Positions 9,021 through 17,706 of a stretch of DNA of 64,000 nt are shown here, piece by piece. The DNA comes from Streptomyces griseocarneus (lineage in GTDB: Bacteria > Actinomycetota > Actinomycetes > Streptomycetales > Streptomycetaceae): assembly GCA_003674045.1 (NCBI GenBank), contig PENC01000018.1:62001-126000 (forward strand), read 5' to 3'. How positions within the stretch are numbered: the first letter of the stretch is position 1; every line of letters starts with the position of its first letter. Under the pieces are notes generated by a model. The model was given only the letters and a program-made list of their open reading frames with translations. It did no database searches and was not told the origin of the DNA. Made by a program: the position numbers and the translations under genes.

Positions 9021-9168
9021 GTTCTCCCCCGAACGCGCCGTGTCCGCTCCGCCCGGCGCCAAGGGCGACAGTATCTCAGGGCCCGGTCGGCGCCGGGGAG
9101 TCAGTATGTCGCCTGCTGTGCATCCGTTGATTGCCTGTTGATCGGAGTGTCACATACTGCTGAGCGGA

Positions 9169-9183
9169 CCGTGTCCGACACGG
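9169..9183. promoter_or_regulatory. 15-bp palindrome in the SARP / small-protein divergent region
   Basis: CCGTGTC-C-GACACGG, perfect 7-bp arms around one base. It lies midway in the 223-bp region between the divergent SARP gene and the 62-residue gene, a natural operator position for a dimeric regulator. Confidence 0.5.
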
Positions 9184-9192
9184 TTTGCATTC

Positions 9193-9221
9193 TGTTCCAA
9201 CGGGGGGCAGAACGTGTTCCA
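9193..9221 (+). promoter_or_regulatory. TGTTCCA direct repeats spaced 22 bp (candidate SARP site)
   Basis: TGTTCCA at 9193-9199 and again at 9215-9221, exactly 22 bp apart (two helical turns). SARP regulators bind heptamer direct repeats with 11- or 22-bp phasing. The repeats are 23-51 bases before the ATG of the small gene, close for an activator site unless its message is very short-leadered. Confidence 0.45.
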
Positions 9222-9243
9222 CACGCATGACAGGAGTTACCCC

Positions 9244-9432
9244 ATGACCGAGGCCCAGAACCCCGCCGGGACCCCGCAGCCGGCCGAGCAGAACACGCCG
9301 AGCGAGCAGGCCATCCTCGCCGGCCTGGGCGCGCCCATCGAGCACGTGGAGGGCACCCCGGAGACCACGGGCCAGCAGGGCACCAACCCCCGCAACCCGA
9401 TCCGGCCGACCCACACGACGGGCGCTCAGTAA
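9244..9432 (+). CDS. 62-residue hydrophilic protein divergent from SARP gene
   Basis: ATG 9244 follows a good AGGAG site; an in-frame ATG at 9214 lacks one. The product is rich in Pro, Gln, Thr and Glu, without signal peptide, membrane segment or cysteines, and has one likely helix (SEQAILAGLGAPIEHVEG). Its placement recalls the small AfsS protein beside AfsR, but the sequence lacks the AfsS repeats. Function unknown. A strong terminator begins 43 bases after its stop, so it forms its own transcription unit. Confidence 0.75.
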   Translation: MTEAQNPAGTPQPAEQNTPSEQAILAGLGAPIEHVEGTPETTGQQGTNPRNPIRPTHTTGAQ

Positions 9433-9474
9433 GCGTGGCGCACCCCGTCGGCGGCCGGACGGCCGACGACGGTC

Positions 9475-9507
9475 ACGGGCCCCGGCCGCCTGGCGGTCGG
9501 GGCCCGT
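9475..9507 (+). terminator. Intrinsic terminator after the 62-residue gene
   Basis: Nearly perfect 16-bp stem, ACGGGCCCCGGCCGCC (9475-9490) pairing with GGCGGTCGGGGCCCGT (9492-9507) with one G-T wobble, followed by TCT. Typical GC-rich actinobacterial terminator. The rest of 9508-9784 is the leader and promoter region of the protease gene. Confidence 0.75.
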
Positions 9508-9784
9508 TCTGCGCGCTGCCCGGAATACCGCCCGGCGACCGTCCTCGGGCCCGCTCCGCATGCCACGCGCATCTGCCGGTGACACCTGCGTCGCCGTTAA
9601 GGGTCGGCAAAGAATTATCGGACAACCGCGCCCCTTCTTGTCCGCTCACCGGTCGGCGCCCATACTCCCAGGAATTGACATGGACGCGACTATCATCGGC
9701 AGTCCCGCTCGTGTCGTCGCGTCACCCGTCCCTCCGTGCCCGGACATCGATGTCACCGGGCACCCCCCACTGGAGGTGCAAGGA

Positions 9785-10681
9785 GTGAAACGTCCACGGA
9801 TATCCGCACGGCGTACCGCCATGGCGGGCGGCGCCGCCGCGGTCCTCGCGGCCACCGCGCTCGCCCTGCCCACCGCCCACGCCGCACCCGCGCAGGCGCG
9901 GCTCTCGGCGGCCGACGTCGCGTCGGCGAGGGCGACCCTGAAGGCCGAGGCCTCGATCCCGGGCACCGCGTGGTCGGTGGACCCCAGGACCAACAAGGTG
10001 ACCGTCACGGCCGACAGCACCGTACGCGGCGCGAAGCTGGCGCAGCTGAACAAGGTCGTGGCGGGCCTGGGCGACAAGGCCACGCTGAAGAGAACAGCCG
10101 GCCAGTTCCGTCCGCTCATCGCGGGCGGCGACGCCATCTGGGGCAGCGGAGTGCGCTGCTCCCTCGGCTTCAACGTCTCCAAGGGCGGGCAGCCGTACTT
10201 CCTGACGGCGGGTCACTGCGGCAACGCCTCCGCCAGTTGGTCGGACTCGCAGGGCGGCGGCGAGGCGGGCCAGACGGAGAGCTCGACCTTCCCCGGGAAC
10301 GATTTCGCCCTGGTCCGCTACACGGGCTCCGCCGACCACACGAGCGCGGTGGACCTCTACAACGGCAGCCAGCAGAACATCGGCAAGGCCGGCGAGGCCA
10401 CCGTGGGCGAGCACGTACAGCGCAGCGGCAGCACCAGCGGTCTGCACGACGGCCAGGTCACCGGCCTCAACGCGACCGTGAACTACGCGGAGGGCACGGT
10501 CAACGGCCTGATCGACACCTCCGTGTGCGCCGAACCGGGCGACAGCGGCGGCGCCCTCTTCGACGGCGACACGGCCCTGGGCCTCACCTCGGGCGGCAGC
10601 GGTGACTGCTCCTCCGGCGGCGAGACCTTCTTCCAGCCGGTCCCCGCGGCGCTTCAGGCTCTCGGGGCACAACTGCCCTGA
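9785..10681 (+). CDS. Streptogrisin-like S1 serine protease precursor
   Basis: 298 residues from GTG 9785, eight bases after GGAGG. Signal peptide 1 to about 34 (ALPTAHAAP). A short propeptide (about 35-115) contains the alpha-lytic-type SVDPRTNKVTVTAD segment that assists folding. Mature chymotrypsin-fold domain from about 116: catalytic His144 (TAGHC), Asp173 (GNDFALVRY) and Ser254 (PGDSGG), with Cys pairs near 125/145 and 248 onward as in streptogrisins. Secreted protease, probably for nutrition. Followed by a terminator shared with the convergent NlpC/P60 gene. Confidence 0.93.
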   Translation: MKRPRISARRTAMAGGAAAVLAATALALPTAHAAPAQARLSAADVASARATLKAEASIPGTAWSVDPRTNKVTVTADSTVRGAKLAQLNKVVAGLGDKATLKRTAGQFRPLIAGGDAIWGSGVRCSLGFNVSKGGQPYFLTAGHCGNASASWSDSQGGGEAGQTESSTFPGNDFALVRYTGSADHTSAVDLYNGSQQNIGKAGEATVGEHVQRSGSTSGLHDGQVTGLNATVNYAEGTVNGLIDTSVCAEPGDSGGALFDGDTALGLTSGGSGDCSSGGETFFQPVPAALQALGAQLP

Positions 10682-10716
10682 CGAGAAGCGGGGCGAGTAC
10701 GGCCGGAACGGCCACC

Positions 10717-10756
10717 GGGCGGTCCCTGTGCGCGAACCCGCGTACAGGGACCGCCC
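10717..10756. terminator. Bidirectional terminator between protease and NlpC/P60 genes
   Basis: Perfect 13-bp arms GGGCGGTCCCTGT (10717-10729) and ACAGGGACCGCCC (10744-10756); the loop can pair further. It serves two convergent genes. Confidence 0.75.
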
Positions 10757-10774
10757 CATGCGGGTCAGGACGGG

Positions 10775-11248
10775 TCAGGCGACGCGGCCGTACCAGACGC
10801 TGTTGCTCCAGATCTTCTCCAGGCGTACGGAGGTGCCGGGCTTGGGCGAGTGCCAGATCCTGCCCTCGCCCGCGTAGATGCCCACGTGGTAGACGTCGCT
10901 GCCGGAGTGGAAGAAGACCAGGTCACCGAGCTGGCGGGAGCCCGCCGAGATGTGCCGGGTCTTGTTGTACTGGTCGGCGGCGGTGCGCGGCAGGCTCTTG
11001 CCGGCCTTCTTGAACGAGTAGAGCGTCAGACCCGAGCAGTCGAACCGGTTGGGGCCCGCGGCACCGTACTCGTAGGGCGAGCCCTGCTTGGAGGCCGCGA
11101 CCTTGAGCGCGGACTGGCCCGGCGTCGCCGCCTGGGCCTCGCCGGAGACGCCCGGGAGCAGCATCGACGCGGTGACGGTCGCGGCGGTCAGGACGGCGGC
11201 GGCGCCTGCGCGGGACGCGAGCGCGGGTATGCCGGAGAAAGCAGGCAT
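10775..11248 (-). CDS. NlpC/P60 (C40) peptidoglycan endopeptidase
   Basis: 157 residues, ATG 11248 preceded by GAAGGG. Signal peptide 1 to about 41 (GEAQAAT). The rest is a single NlpC/P60 domain: catalytic Cys71 (FDCSGL), His121 (YHVGIY) and third residue His133 (IWHSP). Such enzymes cut the D-Glu to diamino acid bond in peptide stems outside the cell. No SH3 or LysM anchor is present, so it is a minimal secreted form. Its message carries a ydaO-type cyclic di-AMP riboswitch in the 5' leader, which links cell-wall cutting to the second messenger as in other actinobacterial NlpC/Rpf genes. Confidence 0.93.
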   Translation of the reverse strand: MPAFSGIPALASRAGAAAVLTAATVTASMLLPGVSGEAQAATPGQSALKVAASKQGSPYEYGAAGPNRFDCSGLTLYSFKKAGKSLPRTAADQYNKTRHISAGSRQLGDLVFFHSGSDVYHVGIYAGEGRIWHSPKPGTSVRLEKIWSNSVWYGRVA

Positions 11249-11257
11249 GTCGAATTA

Positions 11258-11432
11258 CCCTTCGTCATCCGCCTGCGAAAGATGACCTGTCGGGTTCGGG
11301 CTGTCGAAGTTGCCCGGCCACATCGTGGCTTCACCCCAAGGACCACCGCCATCGTGGTCCGCCGTGCTCGGGTCTCCCGCTCCTGCCGATCCGTTTGTCT
11401 GCTCCGCACCCGGTACGGCGGCAGGACTCGGC
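11258..11432 (-). promoter_or_regulatory. ydaO-yuaA (cyclic di-AMP) riboswitch
   Basis: Read on the minus strand, the leader of the NlpC/P60 gene contains, in order, a GCCGCCGTACCGGGTGCGG hairpin, GGGAGACCC, the signature CTTGGGGTGAA, a GCCACGATGTGGC hairpin, then CCCGAACCCGACAGGTCATC and CGCAGGCG close to the coding start. This order and wording match the conserved core of ydaO-yuaA riboswitches, which bind cyclic di-AMP and usually switch transcription off in cell-wall hydrolase leaders. The end points are approximate. Confidence 0.85.
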
Positions 11433-11762
11433 GTCCGCCCGGGTGGCCCGCCTGGCTGACGGGATCTTGTCGTACGGACCGAGATCCTGCCTCACGAAGG
11501 ACCGGAATCCAGAACCGGAACGGCTTTCTGTGAACTTCTTCACTTCGCTACAAGAGGCGGAACCGGGGTGCTTTTCCACCTCATGCAAACCAGGCAACGC
11601 CTGTTTTTCCAGGGGAGTTGAAAGAGAATCCGGGAATGAAATCCGGTCATGAACAGCCCCCGGCAGGGGCCTCCGTACAGGGCCGGAACGTCTTTGCGTC
11701 AGAAATACGCGGGGCCGGTCCCCGTGCGGTTCGCCATGACATCGCGAGGGTAGCCCTACGGC

Positions 11763-12845
11763 ATGCTCACCCTAGGGATCGAGGAGGAGTATCTTCTGCT
11801 CGACCCGGCCACCGCACTGCCCGTTCCCAAGGCGGAACAGATCTGCGCGGCGGTGGACCTGGCACCGGTCGACCACGAGCGGGAGATTCAGGCCGAGTTG
11901 TTGCAGGCCCAGGTGGAAGTCGCCACTCCGGTCTGCGCCGATCTGGCCGAGGCGAGCCGTCACCTGCTGCGGCTGCGCCACGCCGTGAGCTCCGCCGCCA
12001 AACAGGCCGGCTGCCGGATCGCCGCGTGCGGCACGGCACCGCGCTCCGGCCTGGTGCCCGTGCCCGTCACCCGCAAGCCGCGCTACCTGGCGATGCGTTC
12101 GAGTGCGGCCCAGCTCGTCGACGAGCAGCTGATCAACGGCATGCATGTGCATGTCGCCATCCCCGACCGGGAGATGGGGGTCGCCGTGCTCAACCGGGTC
12201 CGGCCCTGGCTGCCGGTACTGGTGGCCATGGCGGGCAACTCCCCTCTGTGGAACGGCCAGGACACCGGTTTCGCGAGCTGGCGCACCGTGGTCTACAGCC
12301 GCTGGCCGGTGAGCGGCCCACCCCCGTCCTTCACCGACCTGGCCGACTACGAGGAGCGCGTCGAGGCGCTGCTCGCGACCGGGACGATCTCCGACCGGGG
12401 ACAGCTGTACTGGCAGGCGCGGCTGTCCGACCGCTATCCGACGATCGAGGTGCGCTGCCTGGACGTGCAGTTGCGCGCCGACGACGCCGTGATGTTCGCC
12501 GGGATCGTACGCGGGCTGGTGGCGACGGCCATCCGCGACGAGAAGAGCGGCCGGGCGAGCCCCCGCTGCCCGCAGGAGCTGCTGTCCATCGCGAACTGGC
12601 ACGCCGCGCGGTACGGCCTGGAGGGCGTGCTCATCGACCCCGAGGGCAGGCGCCGCGACGCCGGCGACGTGGTGTACGGGATGCTCGGGCACACCGGACA
12701 GGCGCTGGAGGAAGCGGGCGACCTCGGCCAGGTGAGCGCGCTGGTCCACCGGCTGCTGCGGCGCGGCACCCCCGCGGACCGGCAGCGCCGGGTGCTGGCC
12801 ACCGACGGCATCAGGGCGCTCACGGATCTCATCACCGAGCCCTGA
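11763..12845 (+). CDS. Carboxylate-amine ligase, YbdK / GCS2 family
   Basis: 360 residues from ATG 11763. The opening LTLGIEEEYLLLD (residues 2-14) is the ATP-grasp-like glutamate-cysteine-ligase-2 motif, followed by QAELLQAQVEVAT, GMHVHVAIPD and TIEVRCLDVQLRADD, all in family order and at full length. YbdK proteins have weak glutamate-cysteine ligase activity in vitro; the true substrate in Streptomyces is unclear, since mycothiol replaces glutathione there. Stands alone, with its stop 37 bp from the convergent exchanger gene. Confidence 0.9.
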   Translation: MLTLGIEEEYLLLDPATALPVPKAEQICAAVDLAPVDHEREIQAELLQAQVEVATPVCADLAEASRHLLRLRHAVSSAAKQAGCRIAACGTAPRSGLVPVPVTRKPRYLAMRSSAAQLVDEQLINGMHVHVAIPDREMGVAVLNRVRPWLPVLVAMAGNSPLWNGQDTGFASWRTVVYSRWPVSGPPPSFTDLADYEERVEALLATGTISDRGQLYWQARLSDRYPTIEVRCLDVQLRADDAVMFAGIVRGLVATAIRDEKSGRASPRCPQELLSIANWHAARYGLEGVLIDPEGRRRDAGDVVYGMLGHTGQALEEAGDLGQVSALVHRLLRRGTPADRQRRVLATDGIRALTDLITEP

Positions 12846-12881
12846 CCCGTCGCCTGCGGCGCGGGCCGTGTGCCGTACGCG

Positions 12882-14114
12882 TCAGTGGTGCGGGTCGCCC
12901 TCGATCCGTCCGCCCAGGGCACGGACCGCGGCGGGAAGGTGCCGCACACGGGTCGTCAGCAGCAGGGCCGCCAGGCCCAGATACACATAAGCAAGGATGA
13001 GCCGGGCGGATTCTCCCGGAAGAACGAACTGCACCGCGAAGAGGACGAACAGCACGGCGGCCTGGAGGCGGCCGAACCGCAGCCCGAGCAGGACCACGAC
13101 GGCCAGCACGGTCTGCGCGGCGGTGAGGGCCACCTCGTCGACCTGCCGCGTCACCAGCGGCAGTGCCGCTCCCCCGCCGCCGAGCGCGTGGGCGAGGGGC
13201 AGGCAGCCCACCAGCAGCGTCCACTGGTTGACCTTGCTGGACAGCAGCGCGCCGAGGCCGTCGCTCGCCCGCAGCCGCCACGCGAAGACGACCGCGACGA
13301 TCAGCTCGGGGGCCTCGGACGCCAGCGGGGCCAGCCACTGGACGAGGACGAAACGGTCGATCCCGAGCGAGGCCCCCGCCTCGACCAGGCCGTTGGCGAA
13401 CGGCTCCGCGCAGGCGAAGACGACGGCCGCCGCGGCGGCGAACAGCGTCGCGGTGGTGGCGCGGCGGCGCACCGCGGGCAGCGCTGCCAGCCGCGCCGGG
13501 ACGCCGATCAGCTCCTCCATCTCGGCCGAGCTGCACTTGCCGATCCGGTAGAGGTAGTAGCCGTACCACGGGACGAGGACCACGGGGACGTACCAGCCGA
13601 TCTCCCGCGTCAGCGGCATGACGAAGGCGAACACGGCCGCCACCGCGAGGAACGCGACGTCGATGAGGCGGTGCGGCTCCAGCTCGATGCCCGTGCCGCG
13701 CTCGCCCCGGCGGCGCAGCGCGAGCGCGGCGGCGAGCGCGACCAGCGGCCAGCCGACGCCCACGAGCAGCCGGTTCGCACCGGTCATGTTGGCCGCGGCA
13801 TAGGCGGCGTACGAGGGGTCCGAGCCGGCCGCCCAGGCGAAGTAGAGGTCGACGGCGTACTCGGGCAGCACCGCGATGAAGGCCAGCAGCGCGAGCGCGA
13901 GGGCTCCGGCCATGTCGGCGCGGGCGGTCTCGGCGGCCCACATCAGCAGCAGCGCCGCCGACAGCACGCCGAGGCCGAAGACGGCCACGGCCCACCCGGG
14001 CGCGAGTTCGGCCCCGCTCAGGCGTACGGCCACCGCGGGGACGGCGCCCGCGCAGGCGGCGCCGATCCGCACGGCGGTCGTGGCGGTGGAGGGCACCCCC
14101 GGGGTCTCGCGCAT
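12882..14114 (-). CDS. Sodium/calcium exchanger family membrane protein
   Basis: 410 residues, ATG 14114 with AAGGAG upstream. About eleven hydrophobic segments with the two alpha-repeats of the CaCA superfamily: FIAVLPEYAVDLYFAW ... MTGANRLLVGVGWP (about 78-120) and WLAPLASEAPELIVAVVFAW ... SSKVNQWTLLVGCLPL (about 262-310). The acidic residues in P-E-Y and A-P-E are the expected ion ligands, though the usual G-x-N/S is relaxed. Probably exchanges Ca2+ or another cation for Na+ or H+ across the cell membrane. Confidence 0.85.
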   Translation of the reverse strand: MRETPGVPSTATTAVRIGAACAGAVPAVAVRLSGAELAPGWAVAVFGLGVLSAALLLMWAAETARADMAGALALALLAFIAVLPEYAVDLYFAWAAGSDPSYAAYAAANMTGANRLLVGVGWPLVALAAALALRRRGERGTGIELEPHRLIDVAFLAVAAVFAFVMPLTREIGWYVPVVLVPWYGYYLYRIGKCSSAEMEELIGVPARLAALPAVRRRATTATLFAAAAAVVFACAEPFANGLVEAGASLGIDRFVLVQWLAPLASEAPELIVAVVFAWRLRASDGLGALLSSKVNQWTLLVGCLPLAHALGGGGAALPLVTRQVDEVALTAAQTVLAVVVLLGLRFGRLQAAVLFVLFAVQFVLPGESARLILAYVYLGLAALLLTTRVRHLPAAVRALGGRIEGDPHH

Positions 14115-14269
14115 GGCGGGCTCCTTCGCGTCGCGCCTCTTCCCGCCGATCTATCAGCGGGCGGGGGCGGAGCGCGGCGGACAGCCCGGGACGGGCGCGA
14201 GCGCCGCCCGTTCGGAGCAGACGTGAACGCCGGTCCCCCAGGGTCCCGGCGCTCGCGCGTGTCCACGGG

Positions 14270-17155
14270 TCAGCCGCAGTTCCCGGCGGGGCGGGTGCGG
14301 GTGACGAGGTCGGTGGAGCCGGTGGTGGCGTCGATCCACACCACCTGCCTGCCGTCGGCGGCGACGGGCATGAGCTGCTCACCGCGGTTGCAGGAGACCC
14401 GGTCCCTGCGCGCGCCGTCCGGCGAGAGCTGCCACACCTTGCCGAGCGTCTCGTTGCGCGCCTGGGTGTCGGGCGTGGCGGCGGCGACGGTCACCGCGTC
14501 CTCGGAGGCGGACAGGCCGGTGGCCCGCAGCGCGTCCTTGCCCGTGCCGGGGCTGATGTCGACGGTCCCCGTGCCGTCGAGGTTCGCGCGGCGCACCGCG
14601 GTCCGCCCGGTGGGGTTCTCGGCGTCGTCGAGGGTCTCGGCCAGCCAGTAGACGTACTTGTCGGTGATGGCGGTCGACCGGACGTCCACCGGCTTGTCGG
14701 GCTGCTGCATCCGCGTCCGCTTGCCGGTCGCGGTGTCGATGACCTCGACGTCCCACCGCCATCCCCGAGGGCTGCGGTGCAGGTCGCTGAAGGAGATCCG
14801 GCCGTTCTTGAGGGACGTGGCCTCTGTCGCCGCGTACTTCCCCCAGGGCTCCGGATACACGACGACCGCGCCCTCGGGGTTGTCCAGCGACAGGTAGACG
14901 ACGCGGGGGCCGCCGCGGTGCTGGGTCACCCAGAAGGCGAGGAGCTTCCCCTCGACGTGCATCGCGTAGGCGTGGCCGAGGAAGAACCCGGTGTTGTACA
15001 CCTTCTTGACCGGGCCGCCGGCGAGCGACCGCATGTAGATCTGCGAGCTGTAGCCGCGGTCGACCTTCCACACCACGGTCTTCCCGTCGGTGACGGGATC
15101 GATGTGGTACTTCCCGTCGTTGGGGCTGATCAGCTTCTTCTCGCCGGTACCGTCCAGGCGCCCGGCCCAGACCGAGTACGGCTCGGATCCGTCCTCGCTG
15201 GACTTGGAGGCGACCCACCAGCCGCCGCCCGTGCCCGGGCTCGTCTCGTCGCGGCCGCCGGTGTTGACCCCGCCCAGCAACAGGTCGGAGTCGACGCCCG
15301 TGGCCGTCTCCCAGCCGGGAACGATGCCGTGACCATTGAAGGCCCGCTCCACCGCGCGCAGTTGACTGTCCGACACCTTGAGGTCCTTGGCAGCCGCCAC
15401 GACCGCGGCCCGGCCCTCGGTGAAGCCGTCCAGCGGTGTCAGGTACTCCGTGAGCGCCTTGTAGACGATCCTGTCGGCGAGCGTGCGGTCGAGGTCCTTG
15501 CGGATGTCCCACAGGGCGCCCGAGAAGATCGTGGAATTGAGGTGGACACCGCCGTTGTCGGTGCCGATGGCAACGCCGACGAAGGACTTGGCGGTGGTCC
15601 TGCCGTCGTTCATGTCACGGACGGCGCACGCGTGCGGCGTCTTCGCCCGGCACAGCGCCTCGCCCACCAGCCCGGAGTCGGGGCTGTCCATGGGGATGCC
15701 GTACGCGTCGGTCCTGATCGCGCCGCCGAAGTAGTCGGCGATCGCCTCGTCCAGGGCGCCGGACTGGCCCGCGTACATGAGGTTCGCGCTGCTGTCGATC
15801 ACGCCGTACGTCAGGGTGTGGCCGACCGCGTCCAGCGCGGCGGAGGCGGGGAGGTAGGTCTCGTCACCGGCCCCGTAGACCGCCTTGCTGCCGTCCCAGA
15901 AGACGCCGTCGGTCTTCACGCCGACGAGCGAGTCGACAACCTTGCCGTGACCGTCCAGGGCGTCCCGGCCGTGGACGCTCTTGTAGTAGTCGAGGACCTT
16001 GCCCGCCGCCCAGTGGGCGTCGACGGCTCCGGCGTCGGTCGCCTCCTTGCCGAAGGCCGGGTTCGGCGAGCCGAACTCCTTGAGGCCTTCGGGCCAGACC
16101 TTGTCGACCTGGTGCCGGTAGAGGCCGCGCGCGTCCCAGGTGGAGATCCGGTTCTTGCGGCTGCCCGCCGCGGCGCGGCTGCGGTCGCGCAGGACGTACG
16201 CCTGGCGCGCGTCGTCCCGCTCCACCTGGAGCTCGACGGTCGTGCCGTCGAGCCGCACGCCGGAGCCCTTGATACCGCCGTCCTGGGTTCCGCTGCCCTG
16301 GGCGAGGGCCTGACGCGCCTGGCCCATGGACGCGCCGACCGCCGGGGCGTCAGCCGCACCCTCCGGTTGACCCTCCCTTTTGTCCTCCCTGAGGAACGAC
16401 TTGATGCCGCTGTACTGGAGCAGCGGCTGGCCGGAGTTCGCCTCGACGTACACCTCGCGCAGTACGGGGGCGCCGGTCGCCGGATCGCTGCCGCTCACGG
16501 TGACGTGGTGGGTGAGCACGCCCGCGCCCCTGGGCAGGACGACCAGGCCGCGGGCCGTGCCGGTCAGCGGCTCCCGCTGGTCCGGCTCGTCGGCCGTACT
16601 GCCCGGAGCGGGCCGCCACGGCCCGAGCTGCTCCTCGACCTCCTCGACCGCCCGCTCGACCGCCTCCTTCGCGTCGATGCCGGGCGCGGTCGCGACCTTC
16701 AGCCCGGTGAAGTACTTGCCGGAGGTGCCGGTGACGACCCGTTTGCCGTCCTTCCGCTCCATCCGGACGACGTACTGCCCGCCGAGGACGTCCACGCCGT
16801 GGTGCTTCTGCAGGAACCGTACGGTTTCCGAGCGGCCGGTGACGGATGTCCGCGCGGGTTCCAGGTCGCGGCGGGGAGAGCCGATGTGGTAGCGGCTCCC
16901 GTGGTCCGCGAGGTGGGCGCGCGCCGCGTCGGCGGCGCTCCCCGAGGCCGTCACCGGCTCCCGTAATCCGCTGACGAGCGCGGGCGTCGCGGTGCGCTGC
17001 CCCGCCGTCACCTGTCCGGGGCCCGGCGGCCCGGCGGGTGCCGCGTGGGCGGGCACCGCGGAAACGACGAGTGCGGCGACGCCGATCAGCGCCGCCGCAC
17101 CGGACAACCCACTCGATGTTCTCGATCGCGCCGTACGCGCGCTCGGTCTGTGCAC
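14270..17155 (-). CDS. Secreted thermolysin-like (M4) protein with altered HEXXH, plus propeller-like domain
   Basis: 961 residues from GTG 17155, six bases after GGAGGGGG. Signal peptide 1-38, then FTP and PepSY propeptide regions (about 50-260) as in M4 peptidases. In the catalytic domain the zinc motif HEXXH reads HTLTY at 446-450, so the general-base Glu and one zinc-ligand His are gone. The third ligand is still in GALDEAIADYF (Glu470, exactly 24 residues after His446 as in thermolysin) and the late GGVHLNS His538 is kept. From about 590 to the end lies a repetitive beta-rich region resembling TolB/propeller blades. Likely exported and catalytically dead or very altered. Confidence 0.88.
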   Translation of the reverse strand: MHRPSARTARSRTSSGLSGAAALIGVAALVVSAVPAHAAPAGPPGPGQVTAGQRTATPALVSGLREPVTASGSAADAARAHLADHGSRYHIGSPRRDLEPARTSVTGRSETVRFLQKHHGVDVLGGQYVVRMERKDGKRVVTGTSGKYFTGLKVATAPGIDAKEAVERAVEEVEEQLGPWRPAPGSTADEPDQREPLTGTARGLVVLPRGAGVLTHHVTVSGSDPATGAPVLREVYVEANSGQPLLQYSGIKSFLREDKREGQPEGAADAPAVGASMGQARQALAQGSGTQDGGIKGSGVRLDGTTVELQVERDDARQAYVLRDRSRAAAGSRKNRISTWDARGLYRHQVDKVWPEGLKEFGSPNPAFGKEATDAGAVDAHWAAGKVLDYYKSVHGRDALDGHGKVVDSLVGVKTDGVFWDGSKAVYGAGDETYLPASAALDAVGHTLTYGVIDSSANLMYAGQSGALDEAIADYFGGAIRTDAYGIPMDSPDSGLVGEALCRAKTPHACAVRDMNDGRTTAKSFVGVAIGTDNGGVHLNSTIFSGALWDIRKDLDRTLADRIVYKALTEYLTPLDGFTEGRAAVVAAAKDLKVSDSQLRAVERAFNGHGIVPGWETATGVDSDLLLGGVNTGGRDETSPGTGGGWWVASKSSEDGSEPYSVWAGRLDGTGEKKLISPNDGKYHIDPVTDGKTVVWKVDRGYSSQIYMRSLAGGPVKKVYNTGFFLGHAYAMHVEGKLLAFWVTQHRGGPRVVYLSLDNPEGAVVVYPEPWGKYAATEATSLKNGRISFSDLHRSPRGWRWDVEVIDTATGKRTRMQQPDKPVDVRSTAITDKYVYWLAETLDDAENPTGRTAVRRANLDGTGTVDISPGTGKDALRATGLSASEDAVTVAAATPDTQARNETLGKVWQLSPDGARRDRVSCNRGEQLMPVAADGRQVVWIDATTGSTDLVTRTRPAGNCG

Positions 17156-17706
17156 GGGTACCCCCTCCGCGGACCTCCGGCAGAACCTGCCGACTGCCGG
17201 AACATTTCCGGCGGAGCCATGCAAGCGATGCCGCGTCCCCTCCTTCAATGGGGCCGACAAAAGTGCGTAGTCGAGTTTCGGACCGGGGAGGGGGTTCTCC
17301 TCAAGGTGATGGACCCGGTGCGGACGTGCGCGCATCACCGCGGTGCACTGCTGACGATCTCCGGATACGAGATGCCGGATACGAGATGTAGGTGGCCCGC
17401 TGGAACGGGACGTCATGGAATACGAGGTCGAACGCGAGCAGAGACAGCACTCGCCCGGGGACGGAGCCGGAGGGGGGCGCGCCGATACGCGTGGCACCCA
17501 TGGCCGGACAGAAGGGCTCGGCGTCGGGGTCCCTGCCGCGCGTCCCTGACCATCGTGTCCGCCCCCGATGTGTGGTAGCTGCGGGCCGATTGCTCCCCAG
17601 GCCCACTTGTTACGTATCGTGCCCTCAGGGAACTGGAAACGCTCCGCGCGCATCCTTCGCCATGAGTGCGGAGGCGCGAAGCCGGAGCAGTCGGGGAGGA
17701 ACGGAG
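17156..17706. other. 550-bp divergent spacer, promoters of M4-like and TerD genes
   Basis: No credible gene on either strand. It must hold the two outward promoters. The one distinctive element is a perfect 14-bp tandem duplication at 17361-17388, listed separately. A GGAGG ribosome site for the TerD gene lies near its right end. Confidence 0.5.
17361..17388. repeat. 14-bp perfect tandem duplication
   Basis: CCGGATACGAGATG occurs twice back to back (17361-17374 and 17375-17388) in the spacer between the M4-like and TerD genes. Could be a recent duplication or a doubled regulator site. Confidence 0.8.

Noticed and set aside
5937..9230. A plus-strand open frame of about 1,100 codons opposite the SARP gene
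   Set aside because: It is the antisense shadow of a GC-rich gene: Gly/Ala/Val-rich composition, no domain and no ribosome site.
9244..9432. Small gene as a possible ribosomally made peptide precursor
   Set aside because: No Cys/Ser/Thr core, leader pattern, modifying enzyme or exporter nearby.
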